Source: an uncultured Saprospiraceae bacterium (GTDB lineage Bacteria > Bacteroidota > Bacteroidia > Chitinophagales > Saprospiraceae). From it: 64,000 bases of DNA. The notes under the pieces were generated by a model. It was not told where the DNA came from, made no database searches, and was given only the letters and a program-made list of their open reading frames with translations. The stretch spans positions 1 to 64,000 of the forward strand of contig CAJQRD010000045.1 of NCBI GenBank assembly GCA_905480605.1. Direction: 5' to 3'. This document shows positions 10,460-19,429 of this stretch, piece after piece (positions within the stretch are counted from its first letter, which is position 1; each line of letters opens with the position of its first letter). Position numbers and translations under genes: made by a program.

Positions 10460-11080
10460 TTATCTCATCTTTGGTCTTCTTCTTTTTCCACCACCACCTT
10501 GTTGCATCATGCGCATACCTTGTTTACCCATTGAACGTGCAGCCTTCATTTGACCTTTATTATTTGAAAGTGCTTTTTCGAAGTAATCAAGTTGATTTTT
10601 GATTTCTCCTTGAGTAACTTTTAGTTTTTTGGCTTGGTTGAAATAATTGGTTGCAGCTGTCCAATTGTTTTTTGTGGCTTTTATATTGGCCAATTGCATT
10701 AAGACCATAGCTTTTTCATTGTCGGATGGCAGCTTCAATGCCAATGCAGTATTAAAATGATCTTCTGCAGTTTTATGATCATTTTTTTGAGCCGATAGAG
10801 TACCTTTCATAATGTAATAAAAAGCTCTGTTTGTCACATATAACCACTTTGGCTTAATAGTAAGGTTTAATCTTTTTTCTGCACCCTCAAAATCTTGTTC
10901 CTGAACCATTTGTGCGGAAGATTGAACAGTTCCTAAAAAGATATAACTTGCCAACATAGCAATACCTACAATCCAAAATGGGAAGGCATACCAAAACCCA
11001 AGCGCTGTAGTTAAAATGGCACCTCCAATAAATCCTATGGCGATAAGTGCAAACTTTAAATATATATTGATAGTAAACAT
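10460..11080 (-). CDS. Membrane-anchored TPR protein
   Basis: Two hydrophobic segments at the N-terminus (LKFALIAIGFIGGAILTTALG and FWIVGIAMLASYIFLG) anchor the protein. Residues about 65-175 form TPR-like helix pairs, for example KTAEDHFNTALALKLP and WTAATNYFNQAKKLK. The tail is basic and glycine/methionine rich (RMMQQGGGGKRRRPKMR), which might bind nucleic acid or phospholipid; this is inference. TPR repeats mediate protein-protein contacts. No specific role is evident. A separate promoter candidate overlaps the end of the preceding gene. Confidence 0.75.
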   Translation of the reverse strand: MFTINIYLKFALIAIGFIGGAILTTALGFWYAFPFWIVGIAMLASYIFLGTVQSSAQMVQEQDFEGAEKRLNLTIKPKWLYVTNRAFYYIMKGTLSAQKNDHKTAEDHFNTALALKLPSDNEKAMVLMQLANIKATKNNWTAATNYFNQAKKLKVTQGEIKNQLDYFEKALSNNKGQMKAARSMGKQGMRMMQQGGGGKRRRPKMR

Positions 11081-11098
11081 CTCTTATTATTTAGATGT

Positions 11099-11129
11099 CA
11101 AAGGTAATCTTTGATGACAGCTATTGCAA
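11099..11129 (-). promoter_or_regulatory. Candidate promoter for the TPR-deacetylase pair
   Basis: On the minus strand TTG at 11129-11127 and TACCTTTG at 11106-11099 are spaced by 20 bases, fitting the Bacteroidota consensus. The -7 box lies 18 bases before the TPR start. Inverted TCAAAG/CTTTGA arms overlap it. Confidence 0.45.
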
Positions 11130-11792
11130 GTATTTTTTGTCTGAAACGTACATCAAGTTGTCTTTTATTGGAATTGATCGACAATTTGGAAATATATGGT
11201 TGAAATTTGAATCAAAAACGACATTGCTTTCCTTGTCACTCTCGTTTGCATTCATGCGGTTATAAAACAACAGGCCTTCTGGATTAAGTCGAGACTGTAA
11301 TTGTTCAATAAAGTCTTCGCTTTGGAATTTAGCTGGAACCTTAGCATTTTGAAAGATATCCATGAGAATCAAATCATAATTTTCAGATGTAATATTAAGA
11401 TAGTTTTCAGCATCAACCAACATTACTTCAACATATGACTTGAGGTCTCGTAGAGTGTATTTGTGAGCCATTCTAACAATTTCAGAATCAATTTCGACTG
11501 CTGTATAGTCGAAAAACAGTTTGAATTTTTTTTCTAGAATGTAGATAACTGAACCCAATCCTAATCCTAGCACCAATACCTTTTGGGGTTTAAATTTTTT
11601 CCAGTTGATTTTCTTGAAAGATTCATAAAAATTGTCATACTTATCATCATATGAATATATTGCATCCTTTGTAATAAGTTGATGCCTTCCGTTGACCAAA
11701 AGTACTTCTAAATGCGGGTTGAATTCAGAAAATGTTTCTTCTAAAGAGATATCTTTGATATAGCTTAATATCTTTTGAATTTTACTGGCCAC
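11121..11792 (-). CDS. Spermidine synthase-like methyltransferase-fold protein
   Basis: This 223-residue protein has the Rossmann motif KVLVLGLGLGSVIYILEK near residue 70, an acidic ribose-binding strand (YTAVEIDSEIV), a motif VMLVDAENYL and YDLILMDIF near 140. This layout matches the spermidine/spermine synthase family of aminopropyl and methyl transferases. The protein is shorter than true SpeE and its substrate-binding residues cannot be confirmed here, so it may be a spermidine-synthase-like protein with another role. It starts 8 bases after the frameshifted GlmU-like gene, in one minus-strand operon. Confidence 0.75.
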   Translation of the reverse strand: MASKIQKILSYIKDISLEETFSEFNPHLEVLLVNGRHQLITKDAIYSYDDKYDNFYESFKKINWKKFKPQKVLVLGLGLGSVIYILEKKFKLFFDYTAVEIDSEIVRMAHKYTLRDLKSYVEVMLVDAENYLNITSENYDLILMDIFQNAKVPAKFQSEDFIEQLQSRLNPEGLLFYNRMNANESDKESNVVFDSNFNHIFPNCRSIPIKDNLMYVSDKKYLQ

Positions 11793-11800
11793 TGCGCAGA

Positions 11801-13008
11801 TTAGTTTTCCCAGTTACGATAAGTGGAACTATTGTGAAAAATATGTTCTAGTATCAGCCTGTCTTTGTCCTCAAGTTTTATATTTCGTCTTTCCATAACT
11901 ACCTCAATCACTTCTAACGATTTTTTCAATAGATAGGTTTTGTAGCCTTTTGCACCTCCCCAACTAAATGAAGGAATAAATGTTCTTGGGTATCCGCTTC
12001 CAAATATATTTGCACTGACACCTATTACTGTTCCGGTATTAAACATTGTTGCAATGCCACTTTTAGAATGATCGCCCATTATCAATCCGCAAAATGTGAC
12101 CCCTGTTGGGCTAAATCTATCTGTATTGTAGTCCCAGAGTTTTACTTCAGTATAATTGTTTTTAAGATTTGAACAGTTTGTTCCCGCTCCTAAATTGCAC
12201 CACTCTCCAATATATGAATTACCAAGATATCCTTCATGCGATTTATTGGAGTAACCTAGTATCACACTTTTGGTTACTTCACCACCAATTTTACAATAAG
12301 GTCGATAGTCGTTGAACCATATATTTTGGCACCCATTTTTACAATAGAGTTATCACACAAAGCAAAAGGACCTCTAATATTAGAGCCTTCCATTATTTCA
12401 GTGTTTTTACCGATGTAAATAGGGCCATGGGTTGCATTTAAACATGCGTTGTTAATGATTGCACCTTCCTCAATAAAGATTTGTCGTTCATTAATCAAAA
12501 CGTTTTGTTTGTTTGGCTCTTGTGATGATCTATTTTTTGTAAGAAGATTAAAATCGTGAGTAATTTCTATTTCATTATAGGTATTCAGATCTATAGGTCT
12601 GCTTAACTCAATAAAGTCTTCTTTATTTTTTGAAATGTCGACACCTTTCAGTTCTTGAATTTCAGCGTTTTCTATCAGTAATTGAAATTGTGAGTTGTCC
12701 ATTCTGGCTGCAACCAAAGTATCATCTATCAACAATGCATCATTCATATCAAGATCTTTGATAAGCGAAAGCAATTTTGCATTTGGTAACCAACGAGGAT
12801 TTATAACAACGTTGTCATTTGATATTTTAATAGGATACTTATTTGCAAGATAATCTTGTGTTATGTAACTAACAGTGCCATTTAACCTTTTCTCCCATTT
12901 CTCTCTTATGGTAAGTATACCTATTCTTAATTCACCAATAGGTCTGGTATATGTAAGTGGAAGGAAGTTCTTCCACGATTCGTCGTCAAATAAAATGATA
13001 TTGTTCAT
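11801..13008 (-). pseudogene. GlmU-like sugar nucleotidyltransferase/acyltransferase, frameshifted
   Basis: Two adjacent frames make one protein of the Bacteroidota GlmU-like family, which joins an N-terminal nucleotidyltransferase-like domain (13008-12274, opening NIILFDDESWKNFLPLTYTRP) to a C-terminal left-handed beta-helix (12265-11801, with GYLGNSYIGEWCNLGAGTN). The first frame reads GSTTIDLIVKLVVK then stops; reading with one extra G near 12303 restores GSTTIGPYCKIGGEVTKS, which runs straight into the second frame. The combined length, about 400 residues, suits the family. A one-base deletion or an assembly error explains it. rpmE2 lies just upstream, as is usual for these genes in Bacteroidota. 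Confidence 0.8.
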
Positions 13009-13031
13009 GTAAAAAATGGAGAGAGTGTTGC

Positions 13032-13064
13032 AAAAAAAAGCCCCAATATAAATCAGGGCTTTTA
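13032..13064 (-). terminator. Hairpin terminator or attenuator between rpmE2 and the GlmU-like gene
   Basis: AAAAGCCC and GGGCTTTT pair around an AT-rich loop of about 13 bases, and the A run on the plus strand gives a T tail on the minus strand. It lies between the rpmE2 stop and the GlmU-like ATG and could limit readthrough. Confidence 0.7.
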
Positions 13065-13073
13065 ATATGTTTT

Positions 13074-13376
13074 TTATTCTGCTTTTGTTTCTTGTTCTTC
13101 TTCTTCAGAAGCAACAGGGTTAGCTGCTGCGAATTTTGCAAATTTCTTCTTGAACTTGTCAATTCTTCCTGCAGTATCAACAAATTTCATTTTTCCAGTG
13201 AAGAAAGGATGTGATCTGTTAGAAATTTCCACCTTTATTAATGGATATTCATTACCATCTTCCCAAGCAGATGTTTCTTTAGAATTAGCAGAGGATTTTC
13301 CTAGCCAAGATTCTTCGATAGAGATATCTCTGAAAATTACTGTTCTATATTCTTCTGGATGTATTCCTTTTTTCAT
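13074..13376 (-). CDS. rpmE2: 50S ribosomal protein L31 type B
   Basis: L31 sits at the central protuberance of the large ribosomal subunit and bridges it to the small one. The sequence starts [15 protein letters not shown] and contains [16 protein letters not shown]-like and [21 protein letters not shown] segments of type B L31. There is no cysteine in the protein, so it is the zinc-independent form. The C-terminus carries an acidic extension ([11 protein letters not shown]) typical of Bacteroidota. It precedes the GlmU-like gene on the same strand. Confidence 0.97.
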   Translation of the reverse strand: MKKGIHPEEYRTVIFRDISIEESWLGKSSANSKETSAWEDGNEYPLIKVEISNRSHPFFTGKMKFVDTAGRIDKFKKKFAKFAAANPVASEEEEQETKAE

Positions 13377-13569
13377 TGTTAAATTTTTTTTGAGTTCAAA
13401 AAAAATGAGAATTACTCTTATTTTTCTAAATCACTTAATTTCTTTGTTATAGTTTACTTATGCTTCATTTAAAAAAAACTAAATAAAGCTGTAAATCATA
13501 TAGATTTACCCAATCCTTCAAATTGGAGTGCAAAAATACTGTAAAATTCTTTATAAATAAAGGGCTCTA

Positions 13570-13944
13570 CTAAAAAAAAGCATCTTTAAAGTGATCAATT
13601 TTCTTGATTTGCAAGCTTTTTGTTAAAATTATTGATATTATATCAAATCTTATCTCCCAACCATAGTTAATTGACTCCATATATCTTTGGGCTGCATCTA
13701 TCAACATTCCTTCTTTTTCAGCATTTATAAACTCTTCTGGCTGACCAAAAGCCGTGTATGATCTGGCTTTTACTTCAATGAAAATCAGACAATTATCATT
13801 TTTGGCTATAATATCAATTTCTGCTCTTTTAAAACGCCAATTGCGTTCTAAAATTATATATCCCATTTCTACCAGATAATCACTGGCAAATTGTTCACCT
13901 ACCTGCCCAATGGATGTGTTAGATATTTTATTTTTATTTTTCAA
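13570..13944 (-). CDS. yraN: YraN/UPF0102 family nuclease-like protein
   Basis: This 124-residue protein has the UPF0102 layout: GQVGEQFASDYLVEMGY near the start, then NWRFKRAEIDIIAKND and LIFIEVKARS. The D...E-x-K arrangement resembles the active site of restriction-endonuclease-like and Holliday-junction-resolvase-like nucleases, but a biological role for YraN has not been firmly shown. It is divergent from the isomerase gene at 14035, separated by about 90 bases containing that gene's promoter. Confidence 0.9.
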   Translation of the reverse strand: MKNKNKISNTSIGQVGEQFASDYLVEMGYIILERNWRFKRAEIDIIAKNDNCLIFIEVKARSYTAFGQPEEFINAEKEGMLIDAAQRYMESINYGWEIRFDIISIILTKSLQIKKIDHFKDAFF

Positions 13945-14007
13945 TATGCCTTAATGTATGGTGTGCACTTCGAATAAAAATTAGTAATATTAAATAATAT
14001 TAAAGTT

Positions 14008-14015
14008 TAACTTTG
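14008..14015 (+). promoter_or_regulatory. Candidate -7 box for the isomerase-ROK operon
   Basis: TAACTTTG matches TAnnTTTG and lies 19 bases before the ATG at 14035. No clear -33 TTG is present. Confidence 0.4.
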
Positions 14016-14034
14016 TCTTTTAGGTCTAAAATTA

Positions 14035-15030
14035 ATGAATATGATGAACAATTTAATTGAGCAGTTTCCTGATCAAATCATTGAATCTCTCGAAATTGGA
14101 GAAAAAGCGGTAATAAATGCTCATGATAAAGAGATTAATAGGGTTTATGTTGCAGGATTAGGTGGGTCTGGTATTGGAGCGAATTATGTGGCAGAGTTCA
14201 TTCGTGATGAATGCTCTATTCCATATTGTGTGGGAAAAGGGTATTCAATACCTAAATATATAAATGAAAATACATTGGCTATTTGTTCTTCATATTCTGG
14301 TAATACTGAAGAAACATTATATGCTTTTAACGCAATGTTAGAAACTGGTGCAAAAATAGTTGTGATATCATCTGGCGGTAAGTTGATCGAGGCTGCACAA
14401 GCTAGGGGTTTGGATTATATTCAAGTGCCGCCAAATTCACCATCACCAAGAGCTTGTTTGGGATATTCTGTCATCCAGCAACTGTTTATTTTAAATAAAT
14501 TGGGATTTATAAAAGACACTTTTAAATCTGCCTTAAGATCATCAGTCGATCAGTTAAAATTTGATACCGATGATATTCAAAAATCGGCAAAAGCAGTTGC
14601 GGATAGAATTTATGATAAAATTCCAGTTATTTATACTACGGATAGAATGGAGGCTGTTGCAGTAAGATTAAGACAGCAAATAAATGAAAATTCTAAGATG
14701 CTTTGTTGGCATAATGTTATTCCAGAAATGAACCATAACGAATTGGTGGGATGGACAGAAAAGCATCCAAACATGGCAGTAATTTACTTAAGAAATAACG
14801 ATGACTTTAAGCGTAACCAATTGCGTATTAATATCAATCAGGAGATTATTGGAAAATACACTGATACAATTATCGATATCTTTTCGAAGGGTAATACGTT
14901 GATTGAAAAAGCATTTTATTTGACACATTTGGGTGATTGGATTTCATGGTACCTGTCTGAACTTAAAAAAGTGGATGCAATTGAAATTGATGTTATTGAT
15001 TATCTAAAATCTGAGTTGGGTAAAGTATAG
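14035..15030 (+). CDS. Bifunctional phosphoglucose/phosphomannose isomerase (SIS domain)
   Basis: The enzyme interconverts glucose-6-phosphate or mannose-6-phosphate with fructose-6-phosphate. The first SIS domain has VAGLGGSGIGANYVAEF near residues 38-54 and the phosphate loop CSSYSGNTEETLYAF near 83-97; a later PSPRACLGYSV segment and the catalytic-region WHNVIPEMNHNELVGW near 222-237 are typical of the bifunctional PGI/PMI family. Length of 331 residues fits. The ROK gene starts 7 bases after the stop, so a sugar kinase and isomerase are made together. Confidence 0.88.
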   Translation: MNMMNNLIEQFPDQIIESLEIGEKAVINAHDKEINRVYVAGLGGSGIGANYVAEFIRDECSIPYCVGKGYSIPKYINENTLAICSSYSGNTEETLYAFNAMLETGAKIVVISSGGKLIEAAQARGLDYIQVPPNSPSPRACLGYSVIQQLFILNKLGFIKDTFKSALRSSVDQLKFDTDDIQKSAKAVADRIYDKIPVIYTTDRMEAVAVRLRQQINENSKMLCWHNVIPEMNHNELVGWTEKHPNMAVIYLRNNDDFKRNQLRININQEIIGKYTDTIIDIFSKGNTLIEKAFYLTHLGDWISWYLSELKKVDAIEIDVIDYLKSELGKV

Positions 15031-15037
15031 TTATATT

Positions 15038-15961
15038 ATGTCACGAAAATACCTTTGGGGAATTGATTTAGGAGGAACAAAAATTGAGGCTGTCGTTTTA
15101 GACGCTGAAAATAATTATAATATTTTAGCAAGAGAGCGTACAGAAACCAATGGTCATTTGGGCTATGAAACTGTTTTAAAAAATGTTTGTTCAATAATCA
15201 AGAATGTGTCTGAAAAGTATGAAATTCCAATTGCAAATATTGGAATCGGTACTCCTGGATCTATTAACCCGCACACAAACCTTCTCCGCAATTGTAATTC
15301 CTTATATTTAAATGGTAACCCTTTTCATTTAGATTTAGAGAAGGCTTTAGGGGTTCCAGTAAAGATTACCAATGATGCCAATTGTTTTGCAATTAGCGAA
15401 TACAAAATGGGAGTTGTAAAAGACAAAGGCTTAGACGCACAGGTTGTTTTTGGTGTTATTATGGGGACTGGTGTTGGAGCAGGTGTTGTTGTCAATGGAC
15501 AAATTATTGAAGGTAAAAATGGCATTGGAGGAGAGTGGGGACATAACTTTTTAGACGCGTCAGGAGGTAATTGCTATTGTGGGAAATCAGGTTGTATAGA
15601 AACAATTTTATCAGGCCCGTCATTGGAAAGGTTTTACTTTGAAAAGACCAAAAAGAAAAAGAAACTAAAAGAAATTGTAGAAGATTATCGTGCTCAACTA
15701 GATGATGTGTCAGTAGAAACAATGGAAAGATTATTTTATTTCTTTCCTAAAGCAATTTCCAGTATTATAAATGTAATTGATCCTGATGTTATTGTAATTG
15801 GAGGTGGTTTAGGTAATATTGATGAATTGTATTCAAAAGGCCTTGAGAAATTACCCCAATTTGTTTTTAGTGATTATATAGAAACCGATTTTTTAAAGCC
15901 AAAATTTGGAGACAGCTCAGGTGTATTGGGTTCAGCTTTGTTATGGGATCAAAAGCAGTAA
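15038..15961 (+). CDS. ROK family sugar kinase
   Basis: ROK proteins include glucokinases and N-acetylhexosamine kinases. This 307-residue protein lacks the N-terminal winged helix of ROK repressors, so it is a kinase. Motifs: LWGIDLGGTKIEAVVLD at residue 6 (ATP phosphate loop), IGIGTPG near 70, the catalytic Asp region ITNDANC near 110, GTGVGAGVVVNG near 147, and the zinc signature WGHNF...CYCGKSGCIE near 168-187. Beside the PGI/PMI-type isomerase, it probably phosphorylates glucose or a related hexose feeding glycolysis; the exact sugar cannot be read from sequence. Confidence 0.88.
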   Translation: MSRKYLWGIDLGGTKIEAVVLDAENNYNILARERTETNGHLGYETVLKNVCSIIKNVSEKYEIPIANIGIGTPGSINPHTNLLRNCNSLYLNGNPFHLDLEKALGVPVKITNDANCFAISEYKMGVVKDKGLDAQVVFGVIMGTGVGAGVVVNGQIIEGKNGIGGEWGHNFLDASGGNCYCGKSGCIETILSGPSLERFYFEKTKKKKKLKEIVEDYRAQLDDVSVETMERLFYFFPKAISSIINVIDPDVIVIGGGLGNIDELYSKGLEKLPQFVFSDYIETDFLKPKFGDSSGVLGSALLWDQKQ

Positions 15962-16507
15962 AAGACAATTAAGCTCTTATGCTGATGCGTCTTATTTTCT
16001 TGTTTAATTTTTTCGGGATCTTAACTTCACTTAATTAGAATATCAGAATGCTTTTTTGAAGTATAATATGATATACTATTTTCAATTGAAAGACAGTCAA
16101 GATCATGAAGTTTCAATATGGCTGTAATGACATTTTTTACTTACACTTGCTATCCTAAATGGTTTGTTCACAGATAGAAAATCTGTATCTTTTTTGCTGG
16201 TGTAGCCAAATACGCCATTTCAATTTAAATCTATAACATCAGAAATTACAGACATAGAAACCCATTTACAACTGTTGAAAGAATCGTCCATTGATTCTTA
16301 TAATTGTGATTGTAGGGTAGAATCCACTTATTGACGATCAATGTTTATATTGATCGAAGAAGAACATCCAAAGGTGAGCATTGTGAAAAAATGAAGACGT
16401 TAAAAATTTGATTCATCAATCAATAGTATCCCTTAAGATATAGAATATCTTACTTGAAATCTGTAAAATGAGTTTAATCATTTATAGATGATGTGATGTA
16501 ATTAAGA
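15962..16507. other. Intergenic stretch without a recognised gene
   Basis: About 545 bases hold no frame of useful length on either strand. Short open stretches are broken by frequent stops, for example 16082-16114 on the plus strand. I see no repeat, tRNA or hairpin of note except a weak AAGAC/GTCTT pair just after the ROK stop. It may be decayed sequence. Confidence 0.5.
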
Positions 16508-16541
16508 AAAATGGGCACCTCACACATTAGATGCCCATTAA
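16508..16541 (-). terminator. Terminator after the carbonic anhydrase gene
   Basis: AATGGGCA and TGCCCATT pair around a 14-base loop; on the minus strand the stem is followed by TTTTTC. It lies just beyond the stop of the carbonic anhydrase. Confidence 0.75.
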
Positions 16542-16549
16542 ATCAGTAA

Positions 16550-17173
16550 TTACATTAATTCAACTTTGCCAGATGAGACATGGTACATTGCCCCAACAAT
16601 GTCAATCTCACCATTATCGTACATTTCTTTTAGTACCGGACTTTTTTCTTTAATATCGTTGATAGCTAATTCAACATTTTTAGCGGATACTTTATTTACA
16701 AAATCTAAATTTTTAGAACTTCTTTCTTCACCTGGCTCTGTCTTTATCAAATCCACAGCAGGCTTGATTTTGTCCAACATTTGAGTTAGGTTACCTAATT
16801 TTGCATTATCACATGCCCCTTTAACTGCTCCGCAAGATGTATGACCAAGAACCATAATTACTTTTGATCCAGCCAGTTTACAAGCAAATTCTAGACTTCC
16901 AAGAATATCTTCATTGATGAAATTTCCAGCAATTCTTGCATTGAAAATATCTCCAACACCTTGATCAAAAATTATTTCTGTTGGTATTCTTGAATCTATG
17001 CAACTTAATACTGTGGCAAAGGGGTATTGGCCTTTTTGAGTTTCCATAACTTGTTCAATCAAATCTCTTTTGATTGGGTTTTTACTTAGGAATCTTCTAT
17101 TGCCTTCCATTAATGCATCTGTTGAAGATTGCAATGTCATTCCTGCTTGTGTTTCTTTTGTGTGTGCTTTCAT
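16550..17173 (-). CDS. Beta-class carbonic anhydrase
   Basis: The enzyme interconverts CO2 and bicarbonate using a zinc ion. The zinc ligands are visible as Cys and Asp in VLSCIDSRIPTE and His and Cys in LGHTSCGAVKGAC, the latter near residues 106-118. The ATG at 17173 (MKAHTKETQAG) is chosen because a longer start at 17221 would overlap the SulP gene by 32 bases and adds nothing conserved. The gene follows SulP by 16 bases, a pairing in which the transporter brings bicarbonate and the anhydrase equilibrates it with CO2. Confidence 0.93.
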   Translation of the reverse strand: MKAHTKETQAGMTLQSSTDALMEGNRRFLSKNPIKRDLIEQVMETQKGQYPFATVLSCIDSRIPTEIIFDQGVGDIFNARIAGNFINEDILGSLEFACKLAGSKVIMVLGHTSCGAVKGACDNAKLGNLTQMLDKIKPAVDLIKTEPGEERSSKNLDFVNKVSAKNVELAINDIKEKSPVLKEMYDNGEIDIVGAMYHVSSGKVELM

Positions 17174-17189
17174 TTCTATTTTTTTTAAA

Positions 17190-18791
17190 TTAAACATTTG
17201 GTCTGAGTTTGAAAAACTCAATATAGCTTTCTGGGTTTTCTACGATTCCTCTTTCCGAAACTAACTTGATCGTTATATGTCTTTGTTTGGCTTTGTATGC
17301 AAAATCTTCAAGAATTTCGATGATGTCAAAATCTAAGAATCTTGTTTTTCTAACATCTAATTCTAAAAAAGTGTTTGTTGGTAATTGATCTAATGTACTC
17401 AAGATAGCTCCTTTGTTGAAAAAAGTTACTTCCTCTGCAAGAGTCATTTTGAACTTTGCAGAGCCATTACTATTATCTTCTAAATGAAGGAAGTGTGAAT
17501 TTTGATAGCTTTTTATCAAAATAACAACTACACCAACCATAAGCCCAAGTCCTATCCCTAGTAATAAATCAGTAAATATTATCCCTAGAACAGTTACGAT
17601 AAAAGGTAAAAATTGTTTCCATCCTAAGTCGTACATTTTCTTAAACTGTGCTGGCTTTGCCAGTTTAAATCCTACGATCAATAATATTGATGCCAATACT
17701 GAAAGAGGAATCATATTCAGAACATTAGGAATTAAAACTACAGAAAACAACAATAAAAAACCATGAATTATAGCAGATAGTTTTGATTTTGCTCCTGATT
17801 GAATATTAGCTGAACTTCGCACAATAACTTGAGTAATAGGAAGACCTCCAATCAAACCTGAAAACATATTTCCTGCACCTTGTGCCAAGAGCTCTCTATT
17901 GGTTGGTGTAACCCTTTTTTCTGGATCCAATTTATCTGTAGCCTCGACGCATAATAAGGTTTCTAAACTTGCTACCAAGGCAATAGTAAATCCAGTTACC
18001 CAAATCTGAGGGTTGGTTATTGCTGCAAAATTAGGAAAACTAAATTGACCAATAAATGTATCCAAGTCTGTTGGCAGTGGAACATTTACAAGGTGTTCGT
18101 TGGTTATTCCCATTACACTATCATCTTTGAAAAGTAGGTAGTAAATAATTCCGATTGCAACAGCCACTAGTGGTCCTTGGACCAGTTTGAAAATTTTTCC
18201 TTTATTGGATAAAATTTTGTCCCAAAGTAAAAGTATTATCAAACCAATTATCGCAACAATTGTTGGTCCTAAACTGATGTTGTTAATCATGACTCCCAAT
18301 TCAGAAAATGTATTTTCTCCATCAACTTGAATAAATGCAAAATCTCCTTCAGGATCCGAGTCGTATCCAAAGAAGTGTGGAATTTGTTTCAGGATTATTA
18401 TTAGTCCAATACCTGTTAACATGCCTTTAATTACTGATGATGGAAAGTAGTAGCCAATTATTCCAGCCTTTAAAATTCCAAAAACAATTTGGATAGCGCC
18501 ACCAATAACTACAGCTACTAAGAAGTTTTCAAACCCTCCTAAGGCACCAATAGACGTCAGTACTATAGCAGCTAATCCAGCAGCAGGTCCACTGACTCCA
18601 ATTTGTGAGCCACTTAATGCGCCTACTATTATTCCACCAACTATTCCAGCAATGACTCCTGAAAAAAGAGGTGCACCACTTGCTAAGGCAATACCTAGAC
18701 ACAAGGGAAGTGCTACAAAAAAAACTACAATACTCGCAGGGATATCGTTTTTTAAAAATTTTAACGAAAACCCTTCTTTACTTTTATGCAT
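17190..18791 (-). CDS. SulP family anion (likely bicarbonate) transporter with STAS domain
   Basis: SulP proteins carry sulfate, bicarbonate or other anions. The N-terminus KNDIPASIVVFFVALPLCLGIALASG and the ISGPAAGL-like GVSGPAAGLAAIVLTS segment mark the family, and about a dozen hydrophobic segments follow. The last ~90 residues form a STAS domain (FNKGAILSTLDQLP, LELDVRKTRFLDFDIIEIL). Adjacency to a carbonic anhydrase makes bicarbonate or proton-coupled anion transport the best guess. The ATG at 18791 (MHKSKEGFSL) is preferred to a TTG two codons upstream. It is the first gene of the operon; the TetR regulator lies 640 bases away. Confidence 0.92.
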   Translation of the reverse strand: MHKSKEGFSLKFLKNDIPASIVVFFVALPLCLGIALASGAPLFSGVIAGIVGGIIVGALSGSQIGVSGPAAGLAAIVLTSIGALGGFENFLVAVVIGGAIQIVFGILKAGIIGYYFPSSVIKGMLTGIGLIIILKQIPHFFGYDSDPEGDFAFIQVDGENTFSELGVMINNISLGPTIVAIIGLIILLLWDKILSNKGKIFKLVQGPLVAVAIGIIYYLLFKDDSVMGITNEHLVNVPLPTDLDTFIGQFSFPNFAAITNPQIWVTGFTIALVASLETLLCVEATDKLDPEKRVTPTNRELLAQGAGNMFSGLIGGLPITQVIVRSSANIQSGAKSKLSAIIHGFLLLFSVVLIPNVLNMIPLSVLASILLIVGFKLAKPAQFKKMYDLGWKQFLPFIVTVLGIIFTDLLLGIGLGLMVGVVVILIKSYQNSHFLHLEDNSNGSAKFKMTLAEEVTFFNKGAILSTLDQLPTNTFLELDVRKTRFLDFDIIEILEDFAYKAKQRHITIKLVSERGIVENPESYIEFFKLRPNV

Positions 18792-19011
18792 AATCAAAAA
18801 ATGGATTAATTAAATTAAATTATTAGAAATTTACTTTACGATAAATTAAGTATCATAAACTTGTTAGTTGTATATAAAATCTATAATAAGCTTGATTTCT
18901 TTATACTTTTGATATTATTAAACCGCTGACTTTTAGAAGCTCAACAATCATGTTTGAGTAAGAGAAATGAACCTAGAATATCTGCCTGATGTGATGAGTT
19001 TTCAGAACAAC

Positions 19012-19314
19012 TTATGCATGTAAATGTTCTGGTGGAGGACAATAGATGTCAATTATACAAATCGACCAATTGGATAAATATGGATAGTTATCTATTGTGT
19101 TTTGACTTTCAATTATTTCGTGTCTGTAATTTTGACCATCAAAATATTCCATATTTTTTTCTTCCTCTGAATTTTCTGAACTTTCTTTTTCGCCAGAATC
19201 TTCAGGATGGCTGTCAACAAAGCTGGTTTCAATATTGTCCAAGTCCAATAACTCAAATACAAGCTCGTTGCAGAGTATTGGCATGAATAATAATATGATG
19301 TATAAAGCCTTCAT
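19012..19314 (-). CDS. Small acidic secreted protein
   Basis: I recognise no family. The N-terminal hydrophobic stretch MKALYIILLFMPILCNELVF looks like a signal or anchor. The middle is strongly acidic and Ser-rich (DSGEKESSENSEEEKN), and the C-terminus has WSICIIDIYCPPPEHLHA, with two Cys and a His-rich end that might bind metal. The gene is divergent from the TetR regulator, and the palindromic site between them would control both. Reading on the opposite strand is also open, but the signal-like start and -7 box favour this strand. Length is 100 residues. Confidence 0.55.
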   Translation of the reverse strand: MKALYIILLFMPILCNELVFELLDLDNIETSFVDSHPEDSGEKESSENSEEEKNMEYFDGQNYRHEIIESQNTIDNYPYLSNWSICIIDIYCPPPEHLHA

Positions 19315-19330
19315 TTTTTAATTTCGGATA

Positions 19331-19338
19331 CAAATATA
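19331..19338 (-). promoter_or_regulatory. Candidate -7 box of the small acidic secreted protein gene
   Basis: On the minus strand TATATTTG matches TAnnTTTG, 17 bases before the ATG at 19314. The -33 position would fall inside the palindrome at 19349-19381. Confidence 0.45.
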
Positions 19339-19348
19339 AAACAAATAA

Positions 19349-19381
19349 ATCACAAATGACAGTATTACTGTCTTTTGTGAT
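19349..19381. promoter_or_regulatory. 33-bp palindromic operator for the TetR regulator
   Basis: ATCACAAATGACAGTA and TACTGTCTTTTGTGAT are 16-base arms about a single T; 15 of 16 positions are complementary. It lies between two divergent genes, one of them a TetR regulator, where such regulators commonly bind. Binding would cover the upstream promoter elements of the minus-strand gene and may act on the tetR gene too. Confidence 0.75.
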
Positions 19382-19429
19382 AGTAAAATGTTCTTTCATG
19401 ATTTATTCGTATATTTATGATAATAAAGT

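Noticed and set aside
12265-12310. Programmed frameshifting in the GlmU-like gene
   Set aside because: No slippery heptamer or downstream structure is visible at the junction; a simple missing base explains it.
19014-19286. Plus-strand frame opposite the small acidic secreted gene
   Set aside because: The minus frame has a signal-like start and a -7 box; the plus frame has neither.
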